Shown here in pieces: positions 10,886 to 23,000 of a DNA stretch of 64,000 nucleotides. The position numbers and the translations under genes are program-made. Below the pieces are notes generated by a model that saw nothing but the letters and a program-made list of their open reading frames with translations, was not told where the DNA came from and made no database searches. Source of the stretch: Armigeres subalbatus (taxonomy: Eukaryota; Arthropoda; Insecta; Diptera; Culicidae). How positions within the stretch are numbered: position 1 is the first letter of the stretch; each line of letters starts with the position of its first letter. The stretch covers positions 107,051,935-107,115,934 of the forward strand of contig NC_085139.1 in the NCBI RefSeq assembly GCF_024139115.2, read 5' to 3'.

Positions 10886-13255
10886 TTAGTTTTTTTATGG
10901 ATTGGATTTGGATTAGATTTGTATTGGATTGTATTTGGATTGGATTTGGATTAGATTTGGATTGGATTTGGATTGAATTTGGATTGGATTTGGATTTGGA
11001 TTGGATTTGGGTTGGATTTGAATTGAATTTGGATTAGATTTGGATTGGATTGATTTGGATTGATTTGATTGGATTTGATTGATTGGATTGATTTGGATTG
11101 GTTTGGATTGGATTTGGATTGATTTGGATTGATTTGATTGATTTGGATTGGATTTGGATTGATTTGGATTGATTTGGATTGGATTTGGATTGGATTTGGA
11201 TTGGATTTGGATTGATTTGATTGATTTGGATTGGATTTGATTGGTTTGGATTGATTTGGATTGATTTGATTGGATTTGATTGATTTGGATTGATTTGGAT
11301 TGATTTGATTGGATTTGGATTGGATTTGATTGATTTGAATTGGATTTGATTGATTTGATTGGATTTGGATTGATTTGGATTGATTTGGATTGGATTTGGA
11401 TTGATTTGGATTGATTTGGATTGATTTGGATTGGATTTGGATTGATTTGGATTGATTTGGATTGGATCTTCGATTGGATTTGATTGACTTGATTGATTTC
11501 GATTGATTTCGATTGGATTTGATTGATTTGATTGGATTTGGATTGATTTGGATTGATTTGGATTGATTTGGATTGATTTGACTGGATTTGGATTGATTTG
11601 GATTGACTGATTGGATTTGGATTGATTTGGATCGGACTGATTGGATTTGGATTGGATTTGACTGGATTTGGATTGATTTGGATTGGATTTGATTGATTTG
11701 GATTGGTTTTGGACTGGATTTGGACTGGATTTGACTGACCTGACTGGATTTGGATTGGATTTGACTGATCGATTGGATTTGGATTGGATTTGGATTGATT
11801 TGACTGGATTTGGATTGATTTGACTCGATTTGACCGATTGGATTTGATTGGTTTGGATTGATTTGGATTGGATTTGGACTGGATTTGGATTGACTTGACT
11901 GATTGGATTTCGATTGGATCTGGATTGACTCGATTGGATTTCGATTGGATTTGGACTGATCTTTGGATTGATTTGGATTGGATTTGGATTGATTTGGATT
12001 GGTTTGGACTGGATTTGGATTGATTTGACTGGATTTGGATTGGATTTGATTGATTTGGATTGGATTTGGATTGATTTGGATTGGATTTGACTGATTTGGA
12101 TTGATTTGATTTGATTTGGTTTGGATTTGGATTGATTTGGACTGATTTGGATTGACTGATTGGTTTGGATTGATTTCGATTGATTTGATTGGATTTAGAT
12201 TGGATTGATTGGATTTGGATTGATTTGGATTGGATTTGATTGATTTGGATTGATTTGATTGGATTTGATTGATTTGGATTGATTTGGATTGGTTTGATTG
12301 ATTTGGATTGGATTTGATTGATTTGGATTGATTTGGATTGATTTGATTGATTTGGATTGGATTTGGATTGATTTGGATTGATTTGGATTGATTTGGATTG
12401 GATTTGGATTGGATTTGGATTGATTTGATTGATTTGGATTGATTTGGATTGGATTTGATTGGATTTGGATTGATTTGACTGGATTTGATTGGATTTGGAT
12501 TGATTTGGATTGATTTGGATTGATTTGGATTGGATTTGGATTGGATTTGGACTGGATTTGATTGATTTGATTGATTTGGATTGATTTGATTGGATTTGGA
12601 TTGGATTTGATTGGATTTGGATTGATTTGATTGATTTGGATTGATTTGATTGATTTGGATTGATTTGGATTGATTTGGATTGGATTTGGATTGATTTGGA
12701 TTGGATTTGGATTGATTTGGATTGGATTTGATTGGATTTGATTGGATTTGGATTGATTTGGATTGGATTTGGATTGATTTGGATTGATTTGGATTGATTT
12801 GGATTGATTTGATTGGATTTGGATTGAATTTGGATCGGATTTGGATTTAAACTTTGATTGGATTCGGATTGGATTTGGATTGATTTGGATTGATTTGGAT
12901 TGATTTGGATTGGATTTGGATTGGATTTGGATTGATTTGGATTGATTTGATTGGATTTGGATTGATTTGGATTGGATTTGGATTGGATTTGGATTGGATT
13001 TGATTGATTTGGATTGATTTGGATTGATTTGGATTGATTTGGATTGGATTTGATTGATTTGGATTGGATTTGGATTGATTTGGATTGATTTGGATTTGAT
13101 TTGGATTGGATTTGATTCGATTTGGATTGGATTTGGATTGGATTTGGATTGGATTTGGATTGGATTTGGATTGGATTTGGATTGGATTTGGATTGGATTT
13201 GGATTGGATTTGGATTGGATTTGGATTGGATTTGGATTGGATTTGGATTGGATTT
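10886..13255. repeat. 2.4-kb GGATTT/TGATTT array
   Basis: Near-continuous mix of GGATTT, GGATT and TGATTT words. The + strand has almost no C. The 3' end (13110-13250) is the most homogeneous, close to perfect (TTTGGATTGGA)n, while the centre contains GACT and CGATT variants (11460-12000). Open frames on both strands here (12847-13275 minus, 13054-13257 plus) are products of the repeat, not genes. It lies 0.7 kb upstream of the rough start codon. Confidence 0.9.
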
Positions 13256-13396
13256 GAATAGTTAATCATTGACAAAAATAAACTTAACCGTTAATCATAA
13301 TCATAAATCATTGTAAAAAAGTAATTATTCATTAATCATAATCTTTAATCATAGAGTTGAATGATTTAATCATTCATTGGAAACTTCATCCATTAA
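13256..13396 (+). mobile_element. truncated hAT-like TTAATCAT element
   Basis: Matches the right half of the elements at 52850-54731: GTTAATCATAATC words, ATAGAGTTGAATGATTTAATC, CATTCATTGGAAAC, ending CATTAACGCTCTG at about 13396. The left half is missing and the GGATTT array abuts it directly. Confidence 0.7.
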
Positions 13397-13960
13397 CGCT
13401 CTGCACTCCGAGTAATTTTTCTATTAGAAACTTGAGTCTAATCGAGGCTTTACTTATGATTGACGATTCAACAAAACATTCCTTCCCCTCAAATTCACCA
13501 TTTCACCAAATGTTACAATTCCATCCGCATCATCACTCACCACCAACGCCTGCATGTATGCATTCTCCCATCCACTACCCTTATCACGCTCTAGGGGGTG
13601 TGTCCAACAGCAGCCAATCAGCGAAATTGTTTACATTCTCTCATCAAATGATTCCTCGTCCAAGCGAGAGAGGGAGAGACAACTTTAAACTTTGCTCCAG
13701 AAACAAGCATCCCGGAAATCACCGTTCAGAAGGGGAGATCATCTCGCAAAATCAGTAGACTTGCGTGTGTGCAATATCCTTTTTGGGGTTTCTCCTGCAA
13801 TGCTTGCTGCACACCTTTCCGGCTTCAAATTTTTGGGGTGCACCAGAAAGGGAACCCTTTCCGCAGTCACGGTTTAGCCCTGGCTCAAACAAGACTTGTG
13901 CGCGCTCCTTTGACAATAAAAAAACGGTAGTTTGCATTAAAATTTTTCTTCCAATATCAT
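13397..13960 (+). promoter_or_regulatory. 5' flank and probable 5' UTR of rough
   Basis: Single-copy-looking sequence between the repeat block and the rough start codon. A GAGAGAGGGAGAG tract at about 13666-13678 resembles a GAGA-factor site, and CCAATCAGCG near 13613 resembles a CCAAT box. I see no convincing TATA box or initiator, so the transcription start is not placed. These elements are suggestive only. Confidence 0.4.
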
Positions 13961-14441
13961 ATGATGCTAGAGAACAACAGTGGTGCTATTCTAGAAGAAA
14001 TGACGACTGACAAAAGTGCCACCAAACCATCGTCGCCGCGAAGGTTTTTCGAGCGGCTGTATGGTCACTTGGAGAAAGTAGACCCGAATCCGCGTTGCGA
14101 CGGATGTAGTGCCGCGACGGAAATGCAATCGATTGACCCCATTCGATCGCCGTCAGTGAGTTCGGATAGTACAAGTCGATCGTCACCTACGTTGGATATT
14201 GAAGAAACGGATGGTCTCGGGGCCCTCTACAGTGGGTCAGTGCAATTTGGTGGAGCGTACGAACAGCGGTCATATCCTGGATACACAACGACTCAGCCAC
14301 TGGGTCAAGCGTCATTTGGACAAGGATTAGTTGCAGTGCAACCATTAACGCCTCTGGTTGGTGGCTATGGTGGAACCTTCAGACCTTTTTTCGCCCTTGG
14401 CCCGGATGGATCTAATATACCAGCGGGATTGTCAGCATTTT
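13961..14441 (+). CDS. ro: rough homeobox protein, exon 1 (N-terminal region)
   Basis: Encodes residues 1-160 and the first base of codon 161. The GT donor follows at 14442 (TTTT/GTAAGTG). In insects Rough is a nuclear homeodomain transcription factor known for eye photoreceptor patterning. This exon has no homeodomain. It is a low-complexity regulatory N-terminus: a Ser/Pro stretch with SPRRFFERLYGHLEKV (about 25-40), two Cys (CDGC, 46-49), a Ser-rich block (about 58-73), then a Gly/Tyr/Gln-rich region to LSAF (157-160). The start is the first of two adjacent ATGs (13961, 13964), both upstream of a third (14000) in a better context, so the N-terminus could be 13 residues shorter. The frame continues past the donor to a stop at 14534, but exon 2 fits the donor phase exactly. 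Confidence 0.85.
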
Positions 14442-15416
14442 GTAAGTGTTTTCGCGCTTGTTTTCAGGATCGTAGAAAGCTTGTGAATAGTTTTATGGTG
14501 GCTGTGTACAAAAATCTACTCAATGCAATTGTGTAATAACGCGTAGCCACAAGAAAGATGTCACGCAAATAATTTCAAAACGATAATCCACTTTGGGGTG
14601 ACGACTCAAATGTTCCTGCAATAAAAAAATGGGTTTGCAAATAAGTGATTTTCAGTAGGGAGGGTTAGTCCTTGAATTAATAAATAGCATAGCACGAATC
14701 TTTGCACAATTCGCAGATGGAGTTGCAGAGATAAAAATATTCACAGTTATTGTAGATTCTGCCACAAACTACAATTATGTGGACCCGATTTTCACCACAC
14801 GTCCGGCCACGTCTTTACAAGTGTTTTTATTTTGTAATTGTCCTATCATCTGCTTAAGAAATCACTCGGAACCGGAACAGCTTCCACAAACGAAGGAGGT
14901 AAAAAATGGGCAATACGTATAGGGTATCTGCTCCATTATTAATAACATGCTCCTATATCAAAAACAATCGCATAATAGGCAAGTTATGCTCAATTTGTGT
15001 CGTGTTTTATTGTTATCTGGCATCCTCGCTGCTGAAAAAATCACAAAAATGAGAAATAATAAAACAATTGAGGGGGTCAGAAGCAGAGGGGTGTACATTT
15101 TGGTCAAAATTGAGTTGACTGCAGCAAAAATGCTTCGGTCCTAGAGCTTTTCGGCAATATACTGATATAACTTTTACAATGCTTTTAATAAATGTAAAAA
15201 ATCATAGAAAATTAGTAATTTTTCGAACGTTCATACAATTTGTATGGAACAAAAAATATTGAAAAACTTTGCACCCATTTTTCTCAAAACTAGGTTTTTG
15301 TCACTAACACCCATTTGACTCCCTCAATTTGCGCACCAATTCTTTTTTTTCTAATGGTATTCATTTGGCTACATGGTATAAATTCAAGGAGCAGTTCCCC
15401 TATGATGGAATATGTG

Positions 15417-16729
15417 TAGAGTAGAGTGGGGCAAGAGTACGCACTTAGTTTTCAATCGATCATGTGGCCCTTATGAAGCAAGCTTCTGCATATCAAATCA
15501 GTGTCGATGATTCATATACTCTTCCTTTATGTTACCCAGTGGAAAAAATATTGAAATTATTGAGATTCGTTTTAGTAGAACCATTATTGCAAGACAAGTG
15601 AAAAACGCACTCTTACCCCATCGGCATGGGGTAAAAATGCACATCGGGTGGGGTAAGAGTACGTATTTATCCAATCATGTGCTTTAAGTATATATTAACA
15701 CAAATAAGAGTTAATAACATTTAATTGATGTTTAATGAGCATATACAAGGGAATGTTTAAAGATTACGTAACTCTTAAAGGGGGAGGGGGTCCTAAAAAT
15801 GTGCACTTTCATACGAAAAAATATTGTTTTTTATATATACAAAAAACTACAGAGGTGAAAATATATATCAGGCTTCGCGTGGCGTATACAAAGGCATTTT
15901 CCTTAAAGAAAGTCCACCAATCACGTAACGTAAAATTTGGCTATTTAACCCCCCCCCCCCCCCCATTTTTAAACTATTTGTATGAATCCTCTAAAAATTA
16001 TATGAATCGCCACACATCTCGCAACCCCTCCCAGCTGAACGTTGCGTAATTTATGAATGTTTCTTTTGATTAAATGAAATTATCATTTAGATGAAATTGT
16101 GTTTTCGTACTATGTTTAGGTGTACAACAAGTCCTAATACAATTTCATTATTTCGCTTCAGTGCTTTGTTCGCTAAGTCCTTTCTAACACCGAATTACTT
16201 CAACTTATCCTAAAAACTTGTGATAATTTCAAATTCTGTCCCTTTTTCTTAGTTGTGGATCTTTACGCTTTGGAAGAAGTCTTATTTCGGCCGGAGATAC
16301 GGGTTTGACATCATAACTTGAAGATTCATATGCGTACTCTTGCCCCACCGGTTCCTGCGTACTTTTACCCCACAGTCCCAAAAAATATTCAAGTAATGGT
16401 TTTGACTTCTTAGAAAACCAACCAGATTGGTGTTCTGTACCATAAAGTACTCTATACAATATCGAAATGGTATAATGTTCACCTGATCGAACGTATATAT
16501 GATAATGAAATACTAGTTGCGGAAATCCAATTATTTTTAGCAAAATGACCAAAAAGTTATCTTACTTCATATCACCCTTGTTGTTTATTCAAATCGTTTA
16601 CAAATACACATCACAATAATTGGTCAGAATACCTCTCAAACTGATGAGGTGCTGCTAGTTTTTTTTATAACTTCAAAAAATCGAAAATGTACTCTTACGC
16701 CTCGCACATTCTTGCCCCACTCTACTCTA
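15417..16729. mobile_element. 1.3-kb TIR element (TAGAGTAGAGTGGGGCAAG ends)
   Basis: The left end at 15417 (TAGAGTAGAGTGGGGCAAGA) and the right end at 16729 are inverted repeats, apparently with a TA target. The motif TGGGGTAAGAGTACG-like recurs inside in both orientations (about 15612, 15648, 16334, 16360, 16687). No transposase is seen, so it is non-autonomous. The short open frames inside (15735-16049, 16229-16552) are not recognisable proteins. Confidence 0.75.
15755..16055. mobile_element. nested ATTACGTAA-type short element with poly-C tract
   Basis: Begins near GATTACGTAACTC and ends near GTTGCGTAAT, the ends of a short element family also seen at 41420-41580 and 50290-50415. Internal CACGTAACGTAAAAT and an uninterrupted run of 16 C (15949-15964) are present. 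It sits inside the 15417-16729 element. Confidence 0.5.
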
Positions 16730-16876
16730 ATAAGTGTTATTCATCAATTAAAAATTACACTGGTTTGATCTCACCGATTTCTGCTTCTGTGGCCCGCTCC
16801 ATTTACAATATTTTCATCGAATTTCTGCTCCTGCGTTTTTCTTACGATCCTCTTGCAGACATCACTTCCTGGAGAA

Positions 16877-17022
16877 ATCTAGACCAACATTTGAAAAGGG
16901 CGTAACAGCCAAAATTTATTTCTTCTGATTCTTCTTCCACATTTAAAGCTTTATATGTAGACGAAGAATCAGAAGGAATACATTTTGGCTGTTACACCCT
17001 TTTCAAATGTTGGTCTAGAAAT
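16877..17022. mobile_element. short fold-back element (arms about 60 bp)
   Basis: TCTAGACCAACATTTGAAAA near 16878 is inverted at 17000-17020. The arms continue through GTAACAGCCAAAAT and AGAAGAATC-like sequence with a loop of about 15-20 bp. Confidence 0.75.
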
Positions 17023-17259
17023 GATTCTGTAGATGCCAGCATCTTCCAAACACCTTGATTTATTGAATCACGCTCCTCCGCTCCTCCTCTGACAAAGTTA
17101 ACTAGCTTAAGCCTCTTTTAACTCGCCAGGGTTTACGCAATTGCCGATTATCAAACTTTATCTGATGGCAAACCACTGCACACCGAGGAAATCCGATTTC
17201 AAAGGTGCGAAAAATTGATAACTTTCTTCACGAGCAACTTACAGAAGAGATCAAGAAAG

Positions 17260-18480
17260 AGTTTATTCGAAAGAGAATTTTGCAAGGATTTCAGTAACTA
17301 CATGGACGTGGAACGCTTCTGTATGTAGTTATTGAGCTCGTTTATTCACGAGTTTCCAAGAGTTTTTCTTTAAGACATTATTTTAAAATTGTGTTTATTT
17401 CTTCACCTTGGATTCACAGAAGGGCACTAAATATATTTTGCTGGTAAAATCTGGAAATTTAAGGTGTTTTGGGGTCAAATAAGCATCGAAGTTCATTTTA
17501 TGTGAAATTTTTATATATTCTGTAAACTTAATAATATTTACAGATAATTGTTGATATTATTGTCCGAAAGTATTGAACACTTATGTATTGATAAATGTTT
17601 GCCGAACAACAATTAATGGGCTTATACGAAAGCGAATTTTCCAAGAAATTCAGTGAGTGATGTTTTATAGACATGGGACACTTCTGTTATTGAGCTCGTT
17701 TTGCCCCAATGTCCCATACATCAAAACTTTTCATATTTTTGGCACTTTTATCTTTCAAATATTACAGCAAACTGTTTTTCTCTTTATTGGGGATCCATAC
17801 AAAGCACTATACATATTTTGTTGAAAAAAGTTGGAAATTTAAGGGATTTTGGGGTCAAATAATCAGCAAAGTGCATTTATGTGAATTTTTGTATGTAGGG
17901 TAAAACGACCTACTATGGAGGGGTTAAGCACCGTGTCAAAACAGAATTGATTGCAAAAATTCTTCAAAAATTACCTGTTGGTCGAATTCTTCATTGTAGT
18001 AGTTGAATAGGATGCTCGTTAACTACAGTTTTGTAAATATTACGTCAATTGTGCTGTACTTATGCTGTTTTGTTTTTATCACAATAAAAACAAACTACCG
18101 CAATAATAGGACGCAGTTGCCTATCGTTGCGATATTTTTGAAGGTCAGTCCTATTGTTGCGGTATTGCATGTAATTCTTATGGGGAGCGATACCGCAACA
18201 ATAGGACCTTAGCACTACCGCAATAATAGGCTCAAAGGATTCAAATTTTTAACGAAAAATGTTGATTTTTCATCATTTTGAACGGAATTTTGTCAAACAA
18301 AAGCTGTTCTAGTCGTTAATCCGAAGAGTTTTAGCGTACCCACAATTGTTTTCAATGGTATTATATCCAGAATGGACTACTTTAACACTACCGCAACATT
18401 AGGGCATACCACAACGATAGGACGTTTTACCCTATTCTGTAATAATAATACCCAAGAAATCATTTACACTATATTACGTT
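17260..18480. repeat. tandem duplication, second copy split by a TIR element
   Basis: Segments of 17260-17580 recur in order at 17620-17895 and just after 18434: GAATTTTGCAAGGATTTCAG versus GAATTTTCCAAGAAATTCAG; TTATTGAGCTCGTTT in both; GGAAATTTAAGG then TTTTGGGGTCAAATAA in both. The second copy is interrupted by the 17896-18434 element. Confidence 0.65.
17896..18434. mobile_element. TIR element with internal CTACCGCAATAATAGG repeats
   Basis: Ends TAGGGTAAAACGACCTA (17896) and its inverted partner GGACGTTTTACCCTA (to 18434), with an apparent TA target. Inside, six or so copies of a TACCGCAATAATAGGAC-like motif occur in both orientations between 18090 and 18422. No coding capacity (the frame 18003-18212 is not a recognisable protein). 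Confidence 0.75.
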
Positions 18481-18876
18481 AAATGACCATTGAGGTGATT
18501 TTAAAACTTATAAGCATTAAAGTTCATTCCGTGCCGATAGTTCGAACGAGCCAGACGTGTGTGCTGTGTCTCATCGCGGGTGTTGTTCGGTAGTGCGAGT
18601 CTATTGTGTGGTGCCTACCTACGGATCCAAGACGATCACTGTCGGCGAGCGAAGTAGCTGCTTCTGGCGATGCCAGTAAAGCAAGCTATTGTTTTTGCTG
18701 CTACCTACAGCAGCAGCACAGATAAGTGGCAGATTTTGTTTTATTGAACTCCCTTTTGGAGCGGGACTGATTGAAATCAATTGAATTAGTTTTTTTTTCT
18801 TATTATTTTTTTCTGGTTTGCTAATAGTTTTAAGTTAGTATAAGACAGAATTGGCCTTCCACCTCTCGGGGTGAGA

Positions 18877-19838
18877 ATGGAAGCAGAGACTATGGGAGGT
18901 GGTGAGCCACCAAAAGAGGTTCGCACACGGTTTTACCAGGCATCCTCGCCTGGCCCTTGGGTTGTTTACTTTCGGCAGAAAGCGAAAAGCCTAGATTTTC
19001 TCGGCATCAAACGAGACTTGACGCGTCGTTTTACGCTTACGTTTTGAAGCTTGAATTCAATCAAATCAACAGAAACAAGCTACGCATCACCGCACCTACA
19101 TACCAGGTGGCGAATGAAATTGCTGGCGACAGGGCATACAACATTGAATATTTAGTTTATGTCCCCTCGCGGGAGGTCAAAATAGAAGGTGTGATCAACG
19201 CAGCGAGCTTAACTTGCAAGGATGTGCTTGCAGGGAAAGGTCGCTTAAAGAATGCCCTGCAATCTACCGTGGATATCCTGGACTGCAAGGAATTGCATTC
19301 AGCAACCACAGTAGATGGTAAAAAGGTATATGCTAAGTCAGGCTCGCTTCGGGTGACGTTCGCCGGTTCGATGCTCCCAAAATATGTAGATATCGAGAAT
19401 ATGTTGTTTCCGGTGCGTTTGTTTGTACCAAGGGTATTTAATTGTACCAACTGCAAACAATTAGGTCACACTGCCGAGTTTTGTGACAACAAACCAGCCA
19501 GCAACAAAATGTGCTTATTGTGGTATGGATCCTGCCCATGGTTTGCACGAATGCCTGGTGTACAAAAGACGCACCCAAAAGTGAAGTGCTCGTTGGTACA
19601 GCGCTCCAAGCAGTCTTATGCGGAAATGGTTAAAGCGCAAGACACATCCGCCACTGCCACCGCAAAGACTGCTTTTTCAGCTGCCGTTCAAGTAAGTGAC
19701 TATTATGATTCCATCTCCATTGATGAATCGGACTCTGACGCAGCCGACATGGATGATTCTTCGGAGGTACACGCGCCCGAAAAGAGGAAGCAACCGTCTT
19801 CCTGGATCGCGCCGAAAGAAAACAAAAGTCATCCATAA
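18877..19838 (+). pseudogene. retrotransposon ORF1 (gag-like, zinc knuckle), frameshifted
   Basis: RNA-binding gag-like protein of the 18524-24259 element. The probable start is the ATG at 18877 (MEAETMGGG); this frame runs through FYQASSPGPWVVYFR to a stop near 19048. The rest continues in another frame (VLKLEFNQINRNKLRITAP, about 19045) to 19838, so a one-base change lies around 19030-19050. A CCHC-type knuckle, CTNCKQLGHTAEFC, is at about 19442-19483. The acidic Ser/Asp-rich C-terminus ends in Lys/Pro residues. The second knuckle looks damaged (CLLWYGSCPW). Confidence 0.75.
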
Positions 19839-20035
19839 AGGCTTGGCAAAATCTGAAGGTAATGGGGATTATTTAAAATCCCGAAGCAACCTGTCTTCAC
19901 TGCAGATCCCTGCTGCTCTAAGACATTCCCGCCATTGCCTAAAACCGATGTTCCTAAAAACATCCCGCTAGGATTATCAATGAAAAGGAAAATGCTACTC
20001 GCACTTCCGAAAAGAGAATCTCGTCCAAGCGAGGA

Positions 20036-23000
20036 TTGATATCCTTTAAGGACCTCGTGGACCGCTTTTTGAATCTTTTCAATATTCCGGATTCATTGAG
20101 GCCAATCATTGACCTCTTTATTCCAACAGTAGAAAGTTATCTGAAGCAATTGACTGTTTCATGGCCCTTCTTGCAGATATTGTATCTTTCGATGGATAAT
20201 ACGGCCATACAAGATACAATCACTGTGCTGCAATGGAACTGTCATAGTCTAAAAAATAAATTGGACGTGTTCAAGTTTTTGATTCGCAATTCCGATTGTG
20301 ATGCATTTGCTCTCTGTGAAACATGGCTTTCTTCTGAAGATGAAATCAACTTCCACGATTTTAACATTATTCGCCAAGATCGGGATGATCATTATGGTGG
20401 CGTTCTTTTGGGGATCAAAAATGCTACTCCTTCTACAGAATTCCCATTCCGACTGTTCCCGGCTTAGAAATCGTCGCATGCCAAGTAAATGTGAAGAATA
20501 AAGATTTTTGCATAGCTTCAGTGTACATTCCTCCAAATGCCTCTATTAATCGTCGACATTTTTGGAGCGCAGTCTCCTCCTATCATCTCCAGTATTGATA
20601 TTGGGTGATATGAACGCACATGGTATTGGATGGGGCGAAACGTATGACGATTATAGAGCGCCTATTTTCTATGATTTGTGTGACGATTTCAATTTGAATA
20701 TTTTGAACACTGGTGAAGTAACTCGAATAGAACCAAATGGTCAACAAAGCCGTATTGATCTGTCTTTATGTTCTAATTCACTATCGTTAGATTGCACGTG
20801 GAAGGTTAACCAAGATCCCCACGGTAGTGACCATATGCCGATAGCCACCACAATTGAAAGTGGCTATCAAGAATCTGAGCCAGTTAATGTTCCTTTCGAT
20901 CTCACGAAGAACATTGACTGGCAAAAATTTGCATCGGCGGTAAAAATTGGTATTGAATCAACTGATATTCTTCCGCCACTGGATGAGTATCTATTCCTTA
21001 CCGAATTGATTCATAAAAGCGCACTGGAAGCTAAGAAACGACGCGTTCCAAGTACATCTGTCATAAGAAGACCAGCCACTCCTGGATGGGATGATGAATG
21101 TACTAAGTTGTATTCTGAGAAATCTGATACCTTCAAGGCCTTCCGTACACACGGAAGGCCCGAGCTTTTTGAAGAGTATTTGAGGCTCGAAAGAAAGCTC
21201 AAAAATCTTCTCAAGGCAAAAAAAAACGTAGCTACTGGCGACGTTTTGTCGAGGGACTATCGCGAGAAACCTCAATGACAACACTTTGGAAAACGGCCCG
21301 TAACATGCGGAACCGCATTTCCACCAACGAGAGTGAAGAATACTCCAATCGATGGATATTCAATTTCGCAAAAAAGGTCTGTCCAGATTCCGTACCAGCA
21401 GAACCGCTATTTCGAGAATCAGTCACTGATCCCGGTTCTTTGGGTGGACCATTCTCAATGCTGGAACTTTCTATGTCTCTTCTTTCATCGAATAACTCTG
21501 CTCCGGGATGCGATAACATCAAATTCAATCTTCTTAAAAATCTCCCAGATATCGCAAAAAGACGGTTACTTGACCTGTACAACTGTTTCATGGAGTACAA
21601 CATCGTATCACCAGAATGGCGACAGGTAAAAGTAATAGCTATTCAAAAGCCTGGGAAACCAGCGTCTGATTACAATTCCTACCGACCGATTGCCATGCTT
21701 TCATGCATGAGAAAATTATTGGTCCTTTCAATGATCCTTTCAAGAATCGACCATTGGGTTGAACAAAATGCATTACTCTCAAATACTCAGTTTGGATTTC
21801 GTAAAGGTAAAGGAACAAATGATTGTCTAGCGTTGCTCTCTTCAGATATACAGCTGGCCTTTGCGCACAAGGAGCAATTGGCTTCAGTATTCTTGGATAT
21901 TAAGGGCGCTTTTGATTCAGTTTCCATAAAAGTGCTGTCAGACAATCTGCACAGTAATGGATTGCCCGTTATTTTGAATAATTTCTTGTACAATTTGTTG
22001 TCAGAAAAATAAATGAATTTTACACTCGGCACTCTGACAACTTCCAGAAATAGCTACATGGGTCTTCCCCAAGGTTCATGTTTAAGTCCCTTGCTTTATA
22101 ATTTCTATGTTAAAGATATTGACAATTGTTTGGAAGGACAATGCACGCTCAGACAACTTGCAGATGATGCCGTGGTCTCTCTAAGAGGTCCAAGTGCAGC
22201 TGTCTTGCAAGGACCATTGCAAAGTACCTTAGATAATCTGACTGTTTGGACCAGACATTTAGGGATCGAGTTTTCACCGCAAAAAACTCAGTTGGTTGTG
22301 TTTACTAAGAAGCGGTACCCTGCTCAACTGAAACTAAAGCTGTTGAATGATGACATCAACCAATCTCTATCTTCTAATTACCTTGGGGTCGTGTTTGATT
22401 CTAAATGCACCTGGAGACTTCATATTGAGTATTTGATAGAGAAATGCCGGAAAAGGATCCATTTTCTACGTTCTATCTCCGGAACATGGTGGGGTGCTCA
22501 CCCGGAAGACCTTATCAAACTCTATAGAACGACTATTCTCTCTGTTTTAGAGTACGGCTCCTTCTACTTCCTCTCAGCAGCTGATTGCCACCTTATCAAA
22601 TTGGAACGAATTCAATATCGTTGTTTGCGTATTGCCCTTGGCTCTATGCATTCAACGCATAACATGAGCCTGGAGGTGCTTGCTGGAGTCACTCCTTTAA
22701 AGCACCGTTACTGGGAGCTCTCATTAAGAATACTAATCAAATGTGGAACAAGTAACACACTTGTCTTACACAACTTCGATAATATGCTTGAACTGGTTCA
22801 TCGGTCAAGATTCTTAAGAGTTTATCTCAACTACATATCGTCAGATCTTTGTCTTCCATGTTATACTCCCCCTCAAGTTGACTTCACCAATGACAGTTTC
22901 TCAATTGAATACGATCTGTCCATGAAACATGCTTTTCAAGGATTACCAGATCACCTTCGAATTCTTTCTATTCCCTCCATTTTTTCTGAAAAATATGAAC

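Noticed and set aside
12847..13275. 142-codon minus-strand frame and 67-codon plus-strand frame in the GGATTT array
   Set aside because: Pure translation of the simple repeat (Ser-Asn-Pro-Ile-Gln and Trp-Ile-Gly-Phe periods); no start context or domain.
14442..14536. Read-through of rough exon 1 past the donor to a stop at 14534
   Set aside because: GTAAGTG is a strong donor and the phase fits exon 2; the extra residues look random.
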